A stretch of DNA of 25,440 nt from GCA-2698665 sp038101125 (GCA_038101125.1 JAYNVZ010000015.1:1-25440), one strand, 5' to 3'; positions 14,778-23,805 are shown, counted from the stretch's first letter. Notes: generated by a model from the sequence alone, not told the origin. Numbers and translations are program-made.

Positions 14778-16151
14778 ATGCTGGAAAATAAAAAATTTTT
14801 TATAAAAACTCACGGCTGTCAGATGAACGAATATGATTCTGATAAGCTCGGAGATATTCTCAGGCATAATTTAAGAATGATCGAAACTAAAGATTTCGAA
14901 AATGCTGATTTATTAATATTAAATACATGTTCTATTAGAGAGAAAGCTCAAGATAAAGTTTACCATCAGTTAGGAAGATGGAAAAAAATCAAGAAAAAAA
15001 ATCCGAACCTTTTAATTGCTGTGGGGGGGTGTGTTGCTTCTCAGGAAGGTAGACAACTAAGATCTAGAGCGCCGGAAATAGATATTATCTTTGGGCCACA
15101 GACTATCCATAGGATACCTAAGATGATCAAAGATCTTTATACTAATAAAACAAAAGTAGAAATAGATGTAGCTTTTCCAGAGATAGAAAAATTCGATTAT
15201 CTGCCATCTGTTACTAATAATAATATTTCATCATATATATCTATTATGGAGGGGTGCAGTAAGTATTGTACATTTTGTGTTGTTCCTTACACTAGAGGCG
15301 AAGAAGTGAACAGAAGTTTAGATAGCATACTCTATGATGTTAGAGAGCTTTCAAACAAAGGAGCAAAAGAAATTACATTCCTTGGTCAAAATGTTAATGC
15401 GTATAAGTCTAAAAACTATAATGGAGAATATATTTCTTTCTCGGATTTAATAAGGCATGTTTCTTTCATAGATGGTATCGAGAGGATTAGATATACTACA
15501 TCTCATCCTATTGATTTTTCCGAAGATTTAATACAAGAATATCATAATCCTAAATTAGCTAATAATTTACATTTACCTGTTCAGTCAGGTTCAGATAGAA
15601 TACTTTCTAAAATGAAAAGAAAACATACTATACTTGAATATAAAAATATTATTCGTAATGTTAGAAAGATTAGACCGAATATTAATCTCACGTCAGACTT
15701 CATAGTTGGTTATCCTGGAGAGACAAATTCAGATTTTATTGATACTATGGAATTTATAACTGAAATAAATTTTAGTGATGCGTATAGCTTTATATATAGT
15801 CCGAGACCCGGTACTCCAGCATCAATTGAGGCGGATAGCATTAGCAATGATGTTAAAGTAGATAGGTTGAATCAGCTAAAAGAGCTGATAAATCATCAAT
15901 CAAAAAAATATTCAGAAAAAATGCTAGGAACAACGGAAAAGGTTTTAGTAGAAGGCATTTCTATTAAAAGAAAAACAGAGGTTTTTGGGCGAACAGATAA
16001 CAATAAAGTGGTAAATTTTAAAGGGACTGAAAACCTTATAGGTCATCTAGTAGATGTACATATTGATGAGGTTAGAGGTAATACTCTTCATGGTACTTTA
16101 AATGATATGATGTTAAATTTAAACAAAACTTATGAGCATAAAATACTTTGA
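14778..16151 (+). CDS. miaB: tRNA-2-methylthio-N6-dimethylallyladenosine synthase MiaB
   Basis: MiaB is a radical-SAM enzyme that adds the methylthio group to i6A37 in tRNAs reading codons that start with U. The 457-residue protein has the N-terminal methylthiotransferase domain with the auxiliary cluster cysteines C14 (HGCQMNEYDS), the Cys of LNTCSIREKA and C85 (VGGCVASQEG). The radical-SAM CX3CX2C motif follows (EGCSKYCTFCVVPYTRGEE). The C-terminal TRAM domain includes GHLVDVHIDEVRGNTLHG. The full motif set and the YbeZ/YbeY neighbours favour MiaB over MtaB or RimO. Seven Gs at 15023-15029 encode the two glycines before C85. Its TGA overlaps the TTG start of phoH. Confidence 0.97.
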   Translation: MLENKKFFIKTHGCQMNEYDSDKLGDILRHNLRMIETKDFENADLLILNTCSIREKAQDKVYHQLGRWKKIKKKNPNLLIAVGGCVASQEGRQLRSRAPEIDIIFGPQTIHRIPKMIKDLYTNKTKVEIDVAFPEIEKFDYLPSVTNNNISSYISIMEGCSKYCTFCVVPYTRGEEVNRSLDSILYDVRELSNKGAKEITFLGQNVNAYKSKNYNGEYISFSDLIRHVSFIDGIERIRYTTSHPIDFSEDLIQEYHNPKLANNLHLPVQSGSDRILSKMKRKHTILEYKNIIRNVRKIRPNINLTSDFIVGYPGETNSDFIDTMEFITEINFSDAYSFIYSPRPGTPASIEADSISNDVKVDRLNQLKELINHQSKKYSEKMLGTTEKVLVEGISIKRKTEVFGRTDNNKVVNFKGTENLIGHLVDVHIDEVRGNTLHGTLNDMMLNLNKTYEHKIL

Positions 16152-17113
16152 CTGAAAAAATTACTCATCAAAATCTAATATTGCAACCACAAGATAATGA
16201 GAGATTAGCTAATCTTTGTGGTTTACTAGATGAGAACCTCAGGCAAATTGAATCTTATATGAATGTTCAAATATCAAATAGAGGTAATAAGTTTATTATC
16301 AAAGGACATGAGAATATAGTACCTCAGACATCTGACCTTATTGAAAAGCTATATGATATTTCTAGAGAAGAAGAACTGACATCAAAGCAACTCCATATGT
16401 ATATGAATAAAAATAGTGATAGTATGTCTAAGACCGAACATGAGATACCTGATGATGAAGTAACTATAAAATGTAGAAAGCTTACAATACGCCCAAAGTC
16501 AAAATCTCAACAAGAGTATCTTCGCGCTATTCTTAACAATGATTTAACATTTGGGATAGGGTCAGCTGGAACAGGTAAAACATATTTAGCTGTAGCATGT
16601 GCTGTATATTTTTTAGAAAAAGATTTATGCAAGAAAATTTTCCTTGCTAGGCCTGCAATTGAAGCTGGTGAAAAACTGGGATTTCTCCCCGGAGACTTGT
16701 CAGAAAAAGTTAACCCTTACTTACAGCCTATTTATGATGCGCTCTATGAAATTTTAGGTTTTGAAAAAGTAAATAAGTTGATAGAAAAAAAGGTAATAGA
16801 AATAGCGCCTTTAGCATATATGAGAGGAAGAACTTTGAATGATGCCTTTATAATTTTGGATGAAGGTCAAAATACCACTATAGCGCAAATGGAAATGTTT
16901 CTAACTAGGATTGGTTATGGATCTAAAACTGTTGTAACTGGTGATACCAGTCAAATCGACTTACCAAGAGGCTCTAAGTCAGGCCTAAAAGACTGTTTGG
17001 AATTTATGCCCAAGGTTAATGGTTCCCACATTACAGAATTTAAAGCAAGTGATGTAATGAGACACAGAATAGTAAAAGATATTATAAAAGAATATGAGAA
17101 AAGAAAAAAATAA
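16148..17113 (+). CDS. ybeZ: PhoH-family ATPase YbeZ, TTG start
   Basis: The 321-residue protein is a PhoH/YbeZ P-loop ATPase, linked in other bacteria to YbeY and RNA metabolism; its exact role is not settled. Walker A is GSAGTGKT at residues 138-145 and Walker B is FIILDEGQ with D238-E239. LARPAIEAGEKLGFLPGDL and VVTGDTSQIDLPRG are PhoH hallmarks. The likely start is TTG at 16148, overlapping the miaB TGA by three bases. Starting there gives an N-terminus (ILQPQDNERLANLCG) like that of E. coli YbeZ, and the next in-frame ATG would remove it. It overlaps ybeY by 20 bases. Confidence 0.95.
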   Translation: MTEKITHQNLILQPQDNERLANLCGLLDENLRQIESYMNVQISNRGNKFIIKGHENIVPQTSDLIEKLYDISREEELTSKQLHMYMNKNSDSMSKTEHEIPDDEVTIKCRKLTIRPKSKSQQEYLRAILNNDLTFGIGSAGTGKTYLAVACAVYFLEKDLCKKIFLARPAIEAGEKLGFLPGDLSEKVNPYLQPIYDALYEILGFEKVNKLIEKKVIEIAPLAYMRGRTLNDAFIILDEGQNTTIAQMEMFLTRIGYGSKTVVTGDTSQIDLPRGSKSGLKDCLEFMPKVNGSHITEFKASDVMRHRIVKDIIKEYEKRKK

Positions 17114-17564
17114 TCCGCTTACTATTAGAATAATAAAAGATAAGATAAAAACATACATACCTTCGCCTTATAAAATAAAGAAGTGGGCAAATCTATCTTT
17201 TAATAAAAGAAAAAAGGCTATTGTTATAATTAAGTTGGCTAGTTCAGATGAAATAATGAAAATAAATAAACAGTTCTTCAATAAAAACAACCCATGCAAT
17301 GTTCTATCTTTCCCAAATAATTCAGTTCTAGATAGCGGTGAATATGTTTTGGGTGATATAATCATATGCCCTGATATTGTCAAAAAAGAATCAGATTTAT
17401 ATAATAAAGATATTGATAGTAGATGGGCACATATGATAATCCACTCGATGTTACATATACAAGGTTATACTCATGAAAAGAAAAATGATAAGTTAACGAT
17501 GGAAAAAAGAGAAAGAGAACTAATGCAATTTTTAGGATATCAAGATCCATACTATGCAAACTAA
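17094..17564 (+). CDS. ybeY: Endoribonuclease / rRNA maturation factor YbeY
   Basis: YbeY is a metal-dependent endoribonuclease needed for 16S rRNA 3'-end maturation and ribosome quality control. The 156-residue product matches the family length. The zinc site H117-x3-H121-x5-H127 is intact in HSMLHIQGYTH. Upstream are CNVLSFPNN and LGDIIICPD, which match the conserved NVLSFP and LGDI motifs. The gene starts inside the end of ybeZ (20-base overlap) and overlaps ybeX by 11 bases, so expression of the three is tightly coupled. The N-terminus, with a run of Lys and Ile, is poorly conserved. Confidence 0.96.
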   Translation: MRKEKNNPLTIRIIKDKIKTYIPSPYKIKKWANLSFNKRKKAIVIIKLASSDEIMKINKQFFNKNNPCNVLSFPNNSVLDSGEYVLGDIIICPDIVKKESDLYNKDIDSRWAHMIIHSMLHIQGYTHEKKNDKLTMEKRERELMQFLGYQDPYYAN

Positions 17565-18369
17565 TATTAAAAAACTATTAGATAATATTATCGCTATATT
17601 TAAAAATCACCCGAAAGATAAAGCCGAGCTATTAGGTATATTAAAACATGCAGTATTAGATGGTCATATAGACAATGAGTCACTTAGAATGATAGAAGGA
17701 GTTTTTCGAGTATCTGAAGTCCAGGTGAGAGATATAATGATACCAAGACCTCATATGACAGTTATTGATATAACAGATCAGATAGATGAAATAATTAAAA
17801 AAGTAGCTTCTTCAGGTCACTCACGTTTTCCTGTGATAGATGACAGTCGTGATGAAATCATTGGAGTGTTGCTAGCTAAAGATCTTTTAAAAAGATCCAT
17901 AAAAGATGATAATGATGATCTCCATGAATTGTTAAGACCTGCAGTTTTTATACCTGAAAGCAAAAGACTTAATATTCTTTTGAATGAATTTAAATCAAGT
18001 CGAAATCATATAGCGATTGTAATTGATGAGCATGGCGGAGTATCTGGTCTTGTTTCTATTGAAGATGTTATAGAGGAAATCGTTGGTGAAATTGATGATG
18101 AGCATGATAAAAAATCAGAATCTAGAATTATAGCTCAAAGCCATGATGATTATATAGTGGATGCTTTGACAACCTTGGATGAGTTTAACTCATACTTTCT
18201 AACAAACTTTAGTGATAATGATATTGAGACTATCGGTGGATTCTTAATTAATAAGTTTGAAAAAGTTCCTCTCAATGGAGAAACAATAGTCATATCAGAT
18301 TTATCTTTTAAAGTTCTTTCTGCTGACTCTAGAAAAATTAAAAGAATAAAATTAAGTAAAAATACTTAA
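17554..18369 (+). CDS. ybeX: CBS-domain protein YbeX (CorC family)
   Basis: The 271-residue protein has a tandem CBS pair at about residues 60-180 (VRDIMIPRPHMTVIDI, SGHSRFPVIDD, DEHGGVSGLVSIEDVIEEIV) and a CorC/HlyC C-terminal domain at about 195-268. CorC was first linked to magnesium/cobalt efflux, and YbeX has more recently been tied to ribosome metabolism and magnesium homeostasis; which applies here is not known. There is no membrane domain, unlike the longer HlyC/CNNM homologues, so it is cytosolic. It overlaps ybeY by 11 bases and precedes lnt, as in E. coli. Confidence 0.95.
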   Translation: MQTNIKKLLDNIIAIFKNHPKDKAELLGILKHAVLDGHIDNESLRMIEGVFRVSEVQVRDIMIPRPHMTVIDITDQIDEIIKKVASSGHSRFPVIDDSRDEIIGVLLAKDLLKRSIKDDNDDLHELLRPAVFIPESKRLNILLNEFKSSRNHIAIVIDEHGGVSGLVSIEDVIEEIVGEIDDEHDKKSESRIIAQSHDDYIVDALTTLDEFNSYFLTNFSDNDIETIGGFLINKFEKVPLNGETIVISDLSFKVLSADSRKIKRIKLSKNT

Positions 18370-18385
18370 AACTATTGTGTTAATA

Positions 18386-19858
18386 ATGAAAAACACATTT
18401 GTTAGATATTTACTTCTTATAACCTCAGGTTTTATCTATACAGCATCGTTTTCGCCATTTGATTTTAAAATTGGGATCTTTATCTCTCTATTTATATATT
18501 TTTATTTAATATCTAATAGCTCTAGACAATCAAGCATCTTAGAATCGTACATATATGGTTTAGCAATCTTCTCATCTGGAGTATCGTGGATATTTAATAG
18601 TATTTATTATTATGGAGGAGAGCACTTTCTATTATCAATTACGATGACTCTTGTCTTTATTATATATATGAGTATTTTTTTTATCCCTATAGGATTTTTC
18701 ATTAATAAAAAAAGCACCCTTTCAAGTATACATTTCCCTCTAATTGCATCTTCCATATGGGTATTAATGGAAATCATTCGGTCGAGTCTATTTGGGGGCT
18801 TCCCATGGCTTTTAGTAGGCACAAGTCAAGTTGGAACCATTTTTGATAGTTTATATCCATTTATGGGAGTGTATTCAGTTAGCTTTATGGTAGTAATAGT
18901 ATCAACTGTTCTGGTATCCACGATATCTTCTCAAGTAAAGTTCAGAGTATTCAAAATATATACATTATTTATATCCTTGCTATTTTTAACAATAAATATA
19001 ATTCCAATACAATCAACTGACTCTCATCAACCTATAAAGGTAAGTGTAATTCAGCCAAATATACATTTAGGTCTAAAGTATAATGAATCCCAGCTTGAGA
19101 ATATTAAAAAAAAGTATATGGATATCCTAGAAAATGAAATTAATGACTTTGTCATAATGCCTGAAACCGCAATTCCAAAAATATATCAATTTGATAAAAA
19201 ATTTTATAATGATCTTGTAGATAAATTCAACTTTGATTTTATAACTGGAATATTTAATTATGATCAGTCTAAAGATAAGGTATATAACAGTATGTTGATG
19301 TTAGAAAATAAAAAAGAATTTTTTTATAATAAGCGACACCTTGTTCCTTTTGGAGAGTATACGCCTTTAGAAAATATTTTTAGTTACATAGCCGATATTT
19401 TGAATATACCAATGTCAGACATAGAACACGGGAAATCTAATCAGAACTCTATATACTATAGAGATACTATTATTTACCCTCTGATATGTTATGAAATAGC
19501 ATACCCATCATTAATCAAACCTAAAGAGGATAAATATGGCTTGATTATAACTGTTAGTAATGACGCTTGGTTTGGGAATACTTTTGCCCCTCATCAACAT
19601 CTTCAAATAGCCAAAGTCCGCGCTTTGGAGTCAAGCTTGCCAATAATAAGAGCTGCAAATACCGGCATATCAGCTATTCTAGATAAAAGAGGGGCTATTG
19701 TAGATAAGATTGAATTAAATCATTCAGGCTATATCAATGCCGAGGTGTTTCCATCTAGGGGATTAACTCCATATATGTATTTTGGAGATTACCCTATATT
19801 GATGTTAATATTCTCAATTATGTTGTTTTATTGGAAAAAATATAAAATATATGGATAA
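18386..19858 (+). CDS. lnt: Apolipoprotein N-acyltransferase
   Basis: Lnt adds the third acyl chain to lipoproteins in the inner membrane, which lets them be sorted by Lol to the outer membrane. With ATG 18386 the protein has 490 residues. A GTG at 18377 would add only three residues and is less likely. Several membrane segments fill about residues 1-200, followed by a nitrilase-like domain. The catalytic triad is visible as E260 (MPETAIP), K316 (NKRHLVPFGEYTP) and C368 (LICYEIAYPS). VSNDAWFGNTFAPHQHLQIA is also typical. The extreme C-terminus has a final hydrophobic helix. It overlaps leuS by eight bases. An intact Lnt is consistent with the lipoprotein LptE encoded two genes on. Confidence 0.96.
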   Translation: MKNTFVRYLLLITSGFIYTASFSPFDFKIGIFISLFIYFYLISNSSRQSSILESYIYGLAIFSSGVSWIFNSIYYYGGEHFLLSITMTLVFIIYMSIFFIPIGFFINKKSTLSSIHFPLIASSIWVLMEIIRSSLFGGFPWLLVGTSQVGTIFDSLYPFMGVYSVSFMVVIVSTVLVSTISSQVKFRVFKIYTLFISLLFLTINIIPIQSTDSHQPIKVSVIQPNIHLGLKYNESQLENIKKKYMDILENEINDFVIMPETAIPKIYQFDKKFYNDLVDKFNFDFITGIFNYDQSKDKVYNSMLMLENKKEFFYNKRHLVPFGEYTPLENIFSYIADILNIPMSDIEHGKSNQNSIYYRDTIIYPLICYEIAYPSLIKPKEDKYGLIITVSNDAWFGNTFAPHQHLQIAKVRALESSLPIIRAANTGISAILDKRGAIVDKIELNHSGYINAEVFPSRGLTPYMYFGDYPILMLIFSIMLFYWKKYKIYG

Positions 19859-22277
19859 AGACTATAAACCCAAAGATATTGAAGAAAACATTCAAGATTT
19901 GTGGAAAAAATCAGATTGTTTTAAAACAGATCTTAATAATTCAAAAAATAAATTTTATTGCTTAAGCATGTTTCCTTATCCAAGTGGCAAACTCCACATT
20001 GGGCATGTTCGAAATTATACTATAGGTGATGTGATATCTAGGAGTCAGAAAATGCTGGGCAAAAACATATTTCAGCCTATGGGGTGGGACTCTTTTGGTT
20101 TACCAGCTGAGAATGCTGCAATAGCTAATAAAATTCATCCATCTGAATGGACAAAAAAGAATATTGATCATATGAGAGAGCAGTTAAATAGACTTGGTTA
20201 TGCATATGATTGGAGTAATGAAATATCAACCTCTAAACCTAGTTACTATAAATGGGAACAATGGTTTTTCCTCAAGTTATTAGAAAAAGATCTTGTATAT
20301 AGAAAAGAATCTGAAGTTAACTGGGACCCTGTTGATAATACAGTTTTAGCTAATGAACAAGTAATCGATGGAAAAGGCTGGAGATCTGGCGCCGAAGTTG
20401 AGAGAAAAAAAATACCTCAATGGTTTCTGAAGATCACAGATTATTCTAATGAATTATTAGAAAGCATAGAAAGTTTAGAGAGCTGGCCATCAAGAGTAAG
20501 AATGATGCAAAAGAATTGGATTGGGATGTCAAAAGGTACTCTTATAAAATTTAAGATAAAAAAAACTGATGAGTATTTAGAAGTATACACAACAAGATCT
20601 GATACGATATATGGCGTGAGTTTCATTGCAGTATCACCTGATCATTTCCTTATGGATCGAATTAAAAATAAAGAAATTAATATTTTCATTAATAAATATA
20701 AAACATTGAAAGTATCGGAAGAAACTGTCAGCAACATAGAAAAAGAAGGTTTTGATACAGGATTACTCGCAGTCAATCCAATTAATGGAAAAGACATACC
20801 GATATGGGTTGCGAATTATGTTTTAGCAGATTATGGCACAGGTTGTGTTATGTCAGTTCCTGCTCATGATGATAGAGACTATGAATTTGCTAGTAAATAC
20901 AATTTACCAATAAAGCCTGTTATTGAAGGTGATAATAAAAAAGAAAATACTGCTTATACAGGACCTGGGGTCTTAATTAATTCTGAAAAGTATAATGGTC
21001 TTGATTCAGAATCAGCTAAAAATAAAATATTAGATGACTTATTGAAAAAAAATGCTGGAGAATCAAAAGTAAATTATAGATTGAGAGATTGGGGCATATC
21101 TAGACAACGTTATTGGGGATGCCCGATACCGATATTTTATCATAAAGATGGAACTGTATATCCAGTTCCTGAAAAAGACTTGCCTGTTACTCTTCCTGAA
21201 GATATTGATTTTACAAAAGAGGGAAACCCTCTAGATAACCATCCGACATGGAAATATATTAAATGTCCTTATACTGGTAAAGATGCAATTAGAGAAACTG
21301 ATACATTTGACACTTTTTTTGAGTCATCTTGGTATTACCTTAGATTCTTGTCTTCAGATTATACTGATGGTGTAATGGAAGAATCAAAAAAATCATGGCT
21401 ACCCGTAGATCAATATATCGGGGGAATTGAACATGCGATTCTTCATCTCCTATATGCTAGGTTTTTTCATAAACTCATGAGGGATGTTGGTATTGTTGAT
21501 GATTCCGAACCATTTTCATCTCTTCTATCTCAAGGCATGGTGTTACAAGGCGGAGTTAAAATGTCGAAATCAAAAGGAAATACAATTGACCCAGATGATA
21601 TTATTAAAAAGTACGGGGCAGATACTATTAGACTATTTATTATGTTTTCTGCGCCACCAGAGCAGAGCTTAGAGTGGTCAGATACTGCAATAGAAGGATC
21701 TTATAAATTTTTAAAACGCTTGTGGGCATTAAGTTATAATGTTTTAAACAAAAAAAGAAATGATGAATCATCAAATCAAGAAATAAGTGAAAACGATATG
21801 AACATTAAGATAAATAAAACCGTGAAAAAGGTTACACATGATATCTTTGAAAGGAACAGTTTTAATACTGCAATTGCGGCGATTATGGAGTTGTTGAATA
21901 ATTTAACAAAATATCACCAACACCAAAATTCTACGAATGATATCTCACTAAATGGTATTAAAGTAATTCTAAAAATGTTGTCGCCCTTCGCACCACATAT
22001 TACTCAGAAAATATGGACTGATGTTGGAGAAACTTCAATTCTAATGCAAGAATCTTGGCCTGAGGTAGATGATAGTGCACTAGAAGAATCAAAAAAAGAG
22101 ATTATAATTCAGATCAATGGTAAACTCAGAGGTAAGCTTATTGTGAATGTTGAGCTAGACAAAGATGAAATTACTAAACTAGTACTACAAGATCAAAAGC
22201 TAAAAACATATCTTGTGGATAGTGAAATTAAAAAGGTTGTACATGTTAAAGGAAAGTTAGTAAATTATGTTATTTAA
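19851..22277 (+). CDS. leuS: Leucyl-tRNA synthetase
   Basis: LeuRS charges tRNA-Leu and proofreads in its CP1 domain. The 808-residue enzyme is somewhat shorter than E. coli LeuRS (860). The class I HIGH motif is H49-I-G-H52 in YPSGKLHIGHVRNYTIGD, and the KMSKS loop is at residues 570-574 (GVKMSKSKGNTIDPD). The editing domain at about residues 215-400 keeps TTRSDTIYGVSFIAVSP and GTGCVMSVPAHDDRDYEFA, with the conserved Asp that binds the mischarged amino acid. WESSWYY-like FFESSWYYLRFLS and the C-terminal domain (INGKLRGKL) are present. It starts inside lnt and overlaps lptE by 11 bases. Confidence 0.98.
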   Translation: MDKDYKPKDIEENIQDLWKKSDCFKTDLNNSKNKFYCLSMFPYPSGKLHIGHVRNYTIGDVISRSQKMLGKNIFQPMGWDSFGLPAENAAIANKIHPSEWTKKNIDHMREQLNRLGYAYDWSNEISTSKPSYYKWEQWFFLKLLEKDLVYRKESEVNWDPVDNTVLANEQVIDGKGWRSGAEVERKKIPQWFLKITDYSNELLESIESLESWPSRVRMMQKNWIGMSKGTLIKFKIKKTDEYLEVYTTRSDTIYGVSFIAVSPDHFLMDRIKNKEINIFINKYKTLKVSEETVSNIEKEGFDTGLLAVNPINGKDIPIWVANYVLADYGTGCVMSVPAHDDRDYEFASKYNLPIKPVIEGDNKKENTAYTGPGVLINSEKYNGLDSESAKNKILDDLLKKNAGESKVNYRLRDWGISRQRYWGCPIPIFYHKDGTVYPVPEKDLPVTLPEDIDFTKEGNPLDNHPTWKYIKCPYTGKDAIRETDTFDTFFESSWYYLRFLSSDYTDGVMEESKKSWLPVDQYIGGIEHAILHLLYARFFHKLMRDVGIVDDSEPFSSLLSQGMVLQGGVKMSKSKGNTIDPDDIIKKYGADTIRLFIMFSAPPEQSLEWSDTAIEGSYKFLKRLWALSYNVLNKKRNDESSNQEISENDMNIKINKTVKKVTHDIFERNSFNTAIAAIMELLNNLTKYHQHQNSTNDISLNGIKVILKMLSPFAPHITQKIWTDVGETSILMQESWPEVDDSALEESKKEIIIQINGKLRGKLIVNVELDKDEITKLVLQDQKLKTYLVDSEIKKVVHVKGKLVNYVI

Positions 22278-22767
22278 AATGAAAAATCTATACTCTATTT
22301 TCATAGTTATGATTATGATGAGCTTAATAACATCATGCGGTTACTCAATGCGAGGCAGTTTAAATTTACCACCTTCTTTAGCAAAAATATCCGTCTATTC
22401 GGATTCTTATAGTGAGCTAGTAAACTCAATAAATTCTACCCTTAAAAATTCCGGTATCACTGTAACTAGCTCTAATAATAAAGATCTATATCGAATTGTA
22501 GTACTTTCAGAAAAACTTAATAGAAGACAGCTTTCAATGAATATCACTGGTAGAGTAAATGAATATGAATTGATTTATGAAGTTAGATATGAAATTAATT
22601 CACCTAATGAGAAAAACTTATCTGATTCTATAATTTTATATCGTGATTATTCCTTTGATGAAAATAATGTTATGGGTAATTCAGACAGAGAAGATGATAT
22701 TCATGAAGAAATGATATCAACTGCTTCTACGTTAATATTCAATAAGCTGAGAGCGGTTGCCAATTAA
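22267..22767 (+). CDS. lptE: LPS-assembly lipoprotein LptE
   Basis: LptE plugs the LptD barrel and delivers lipopolysaccharide to the outer leaflet. The 166-residue product has a short basic N-terminus, a hydrophobic segment (about residues 8-20) and a lipobox ending SLITSC, then GYSMRGSLNLPPSL, which resembles the CGFHLRG start of mature E. coli LptE. The rest has LptE-like features (NITGRVNEYELIYEVRYEI). An alternative ATG at 22279 would also leave a complete signal peptide. Synteny with leuS supports the call. The usual next gene, holA, is missing; a convergent gene ends five bases away. Confidence 0.9.
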   Translation: MLFKMKNLYSIFIVMIMMSLITSCGYSMRGSLNLPPSLAKISVYSDSYSELVNSINSTLKNSGITVTSSNNKDLYRIVVLSEKLNRRQLSMNITGRVNEYELIYEVRYEINSPNEKNLSDSIILYRDYSFDENNVMGNSDREDDIHEEMISTASTLIFNKLRAVAN

Positions 22768-22772
22768 CTTTT

Positions 22773-23471
22773 TTACTTAGCTATTGGGCTATAAGGTGAA
22801 TGCCTTACCTTGTCATGTAAAGTCATCCTGTATTCTATGAACCTATCTATGTTATTAAAGTGCAAAAATGGATTACCATTAATTTCTTCTTTTAACGATG
22901 ATTGTTTTTTTATAGAATAATTATGTCCTGGTAAAATAATAGTTTCTGAATCTAAGTTACTTTTTATATCCTGTAAAGTGTGATACATTTCTTCTGGATT
23001 ACCTCCATGCAAATCACATCTTCCGCACCCAAAAACAAATAGAGTATCTCCAGCAATCAGATTATTTCCTATATAATAACAAGTTGAACCTGGAGTATGC
23101 CCAGGTGTATGTAAAGATTTAATCTGAGTTTCGCCAAGATATATGATATCTCCACCATAGTTTATAGAAAAATTATCATAATCTTTTGCCCAAAAAACCT
23201 TTTCTTTTTTATTAATATGAATTTGAGTATCAAACTTTTCGAGAACCTCATCTACTGCATTAACATGATCATTATGACTATGAGTTAATAATATCTTTTT
23301 TAATACAAGGTTATTATTATTTAAATATTCATATATTTCTGTCATATCCCAAGCTGGATCTACAATTGCAGACTCTTTGGTATCATTATCCGTGATAACA
23401 TAAATTAGGTTCTGCATCGGACCTATATCGAAAGCTTTAATTGTATAAGTTTGTTTTTGTTGTTGCATCAT
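22773..23471 (-). CDS. Metallo-beta-lactamase-fold hydrolase, glyoxalase II-like
   Basis: The 232-residue protein has the full dinuclear metal site of the fold: H64-x-H66-x-D68-H69 in THSHNDHV, H125 in HTPGHTPGS, D142 in AGDTLF and H183 in LPGHNY. FGCGRCDLHGGNPEEMYHTL and the ending NPFLH...FIEYRM are like bacterial enzymes annotated as hydroxyacylglutathione hydrolases. It lacks the typical C-terminal substrate-binding helical domain of true GloB, so the substrate (a glutathione thioester or another thioester) is not certain. No signal peptide is seen, so it is cytosolic. The start could be either Met of the initial MM pair. It is divergent from the 93-residue gene and convergent with lptE. 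Confidence 0.88.
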   Translation of the reverse strand: MMQQQKQTYTIKAFDIGPMQNLIYVITDNDTKESAIVDPAWDMTEIYEYLNNNNLVLKKILLTHSHNDHVNAVDEVLEKFDTQIHINKKEKVFWAKDYDNFSINYGGDIIYLGETQIKSLHTPGHTPGSTCYYIGNNLIAGDTLFVFGCGRCDLHGGNPEEMYHTLQDIKSNLDSETIILPGHNYSIKKQSSLKEEINGNPFLHFNNIDRFIEYRMTLHDKVRHSPYSPIAK

Positions 23472-23523
23472 AGCTATTTTTGTAATACTTTAGTCAAAAG
23501 CAAATAATTATATATGTAATGTT

Positions 23524-23805
23524 ATGACAGAGATTGTTTTAAAGCCAGAATTAATTAAGGGTTTACAGGAAGTTCTTGTGAAGCACGACCCTGCAAATGA
23601 AGACCCTATCCTAGCTGCTCAATATTTATCAGCAGTTGTAGGCTCAATAGTTTCAACGTCTGGTATCCCTAAAGCAGACCAAGGTGATATATTAAAACAA
23701 CTTCTCGACTTCATACAATATGTCTATGATCAGCAAAGCCAAGCAAATGAATCTTCGCCGCCGCAACCAGCTACTGATGCATTTGGTAAGTGGACTCCTA
23801 AGTAA
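23524..23805 (+). CDS. Conserved-looking 93-residue protein of unknown function
   Basis: I do not recognise this family. Residues 1 to about 72 are predicted mainly helical by their pattern (PELIKGLQEVLVKHD, PILAAQYLSAVVGSIVS, QGDILKQLLDFIQYVYDQ). The last 20 residues are a Ser/Pro/Gln-rich tail ending FGKWTPK. There is no signal peptide, membrane segment or cysteine, so it is probably a small cytosolic protein. Codon use and composition look like those of its neighbours, and the reading frame exactly fills the space between a divergent hydrolase gene and convergent pyrD, which supports a real gene. Its stop abuts the pyrD stop with no base between. Confidence 0.75.
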   Translation: MTEIVLKPELIKGLQEVLVKHDPANEDPILAAQYLSAVVGSIVSTSGIPKADQGDILKQLLDFIQYVYDQQSQANESSPPQPATDAFGKWTPK

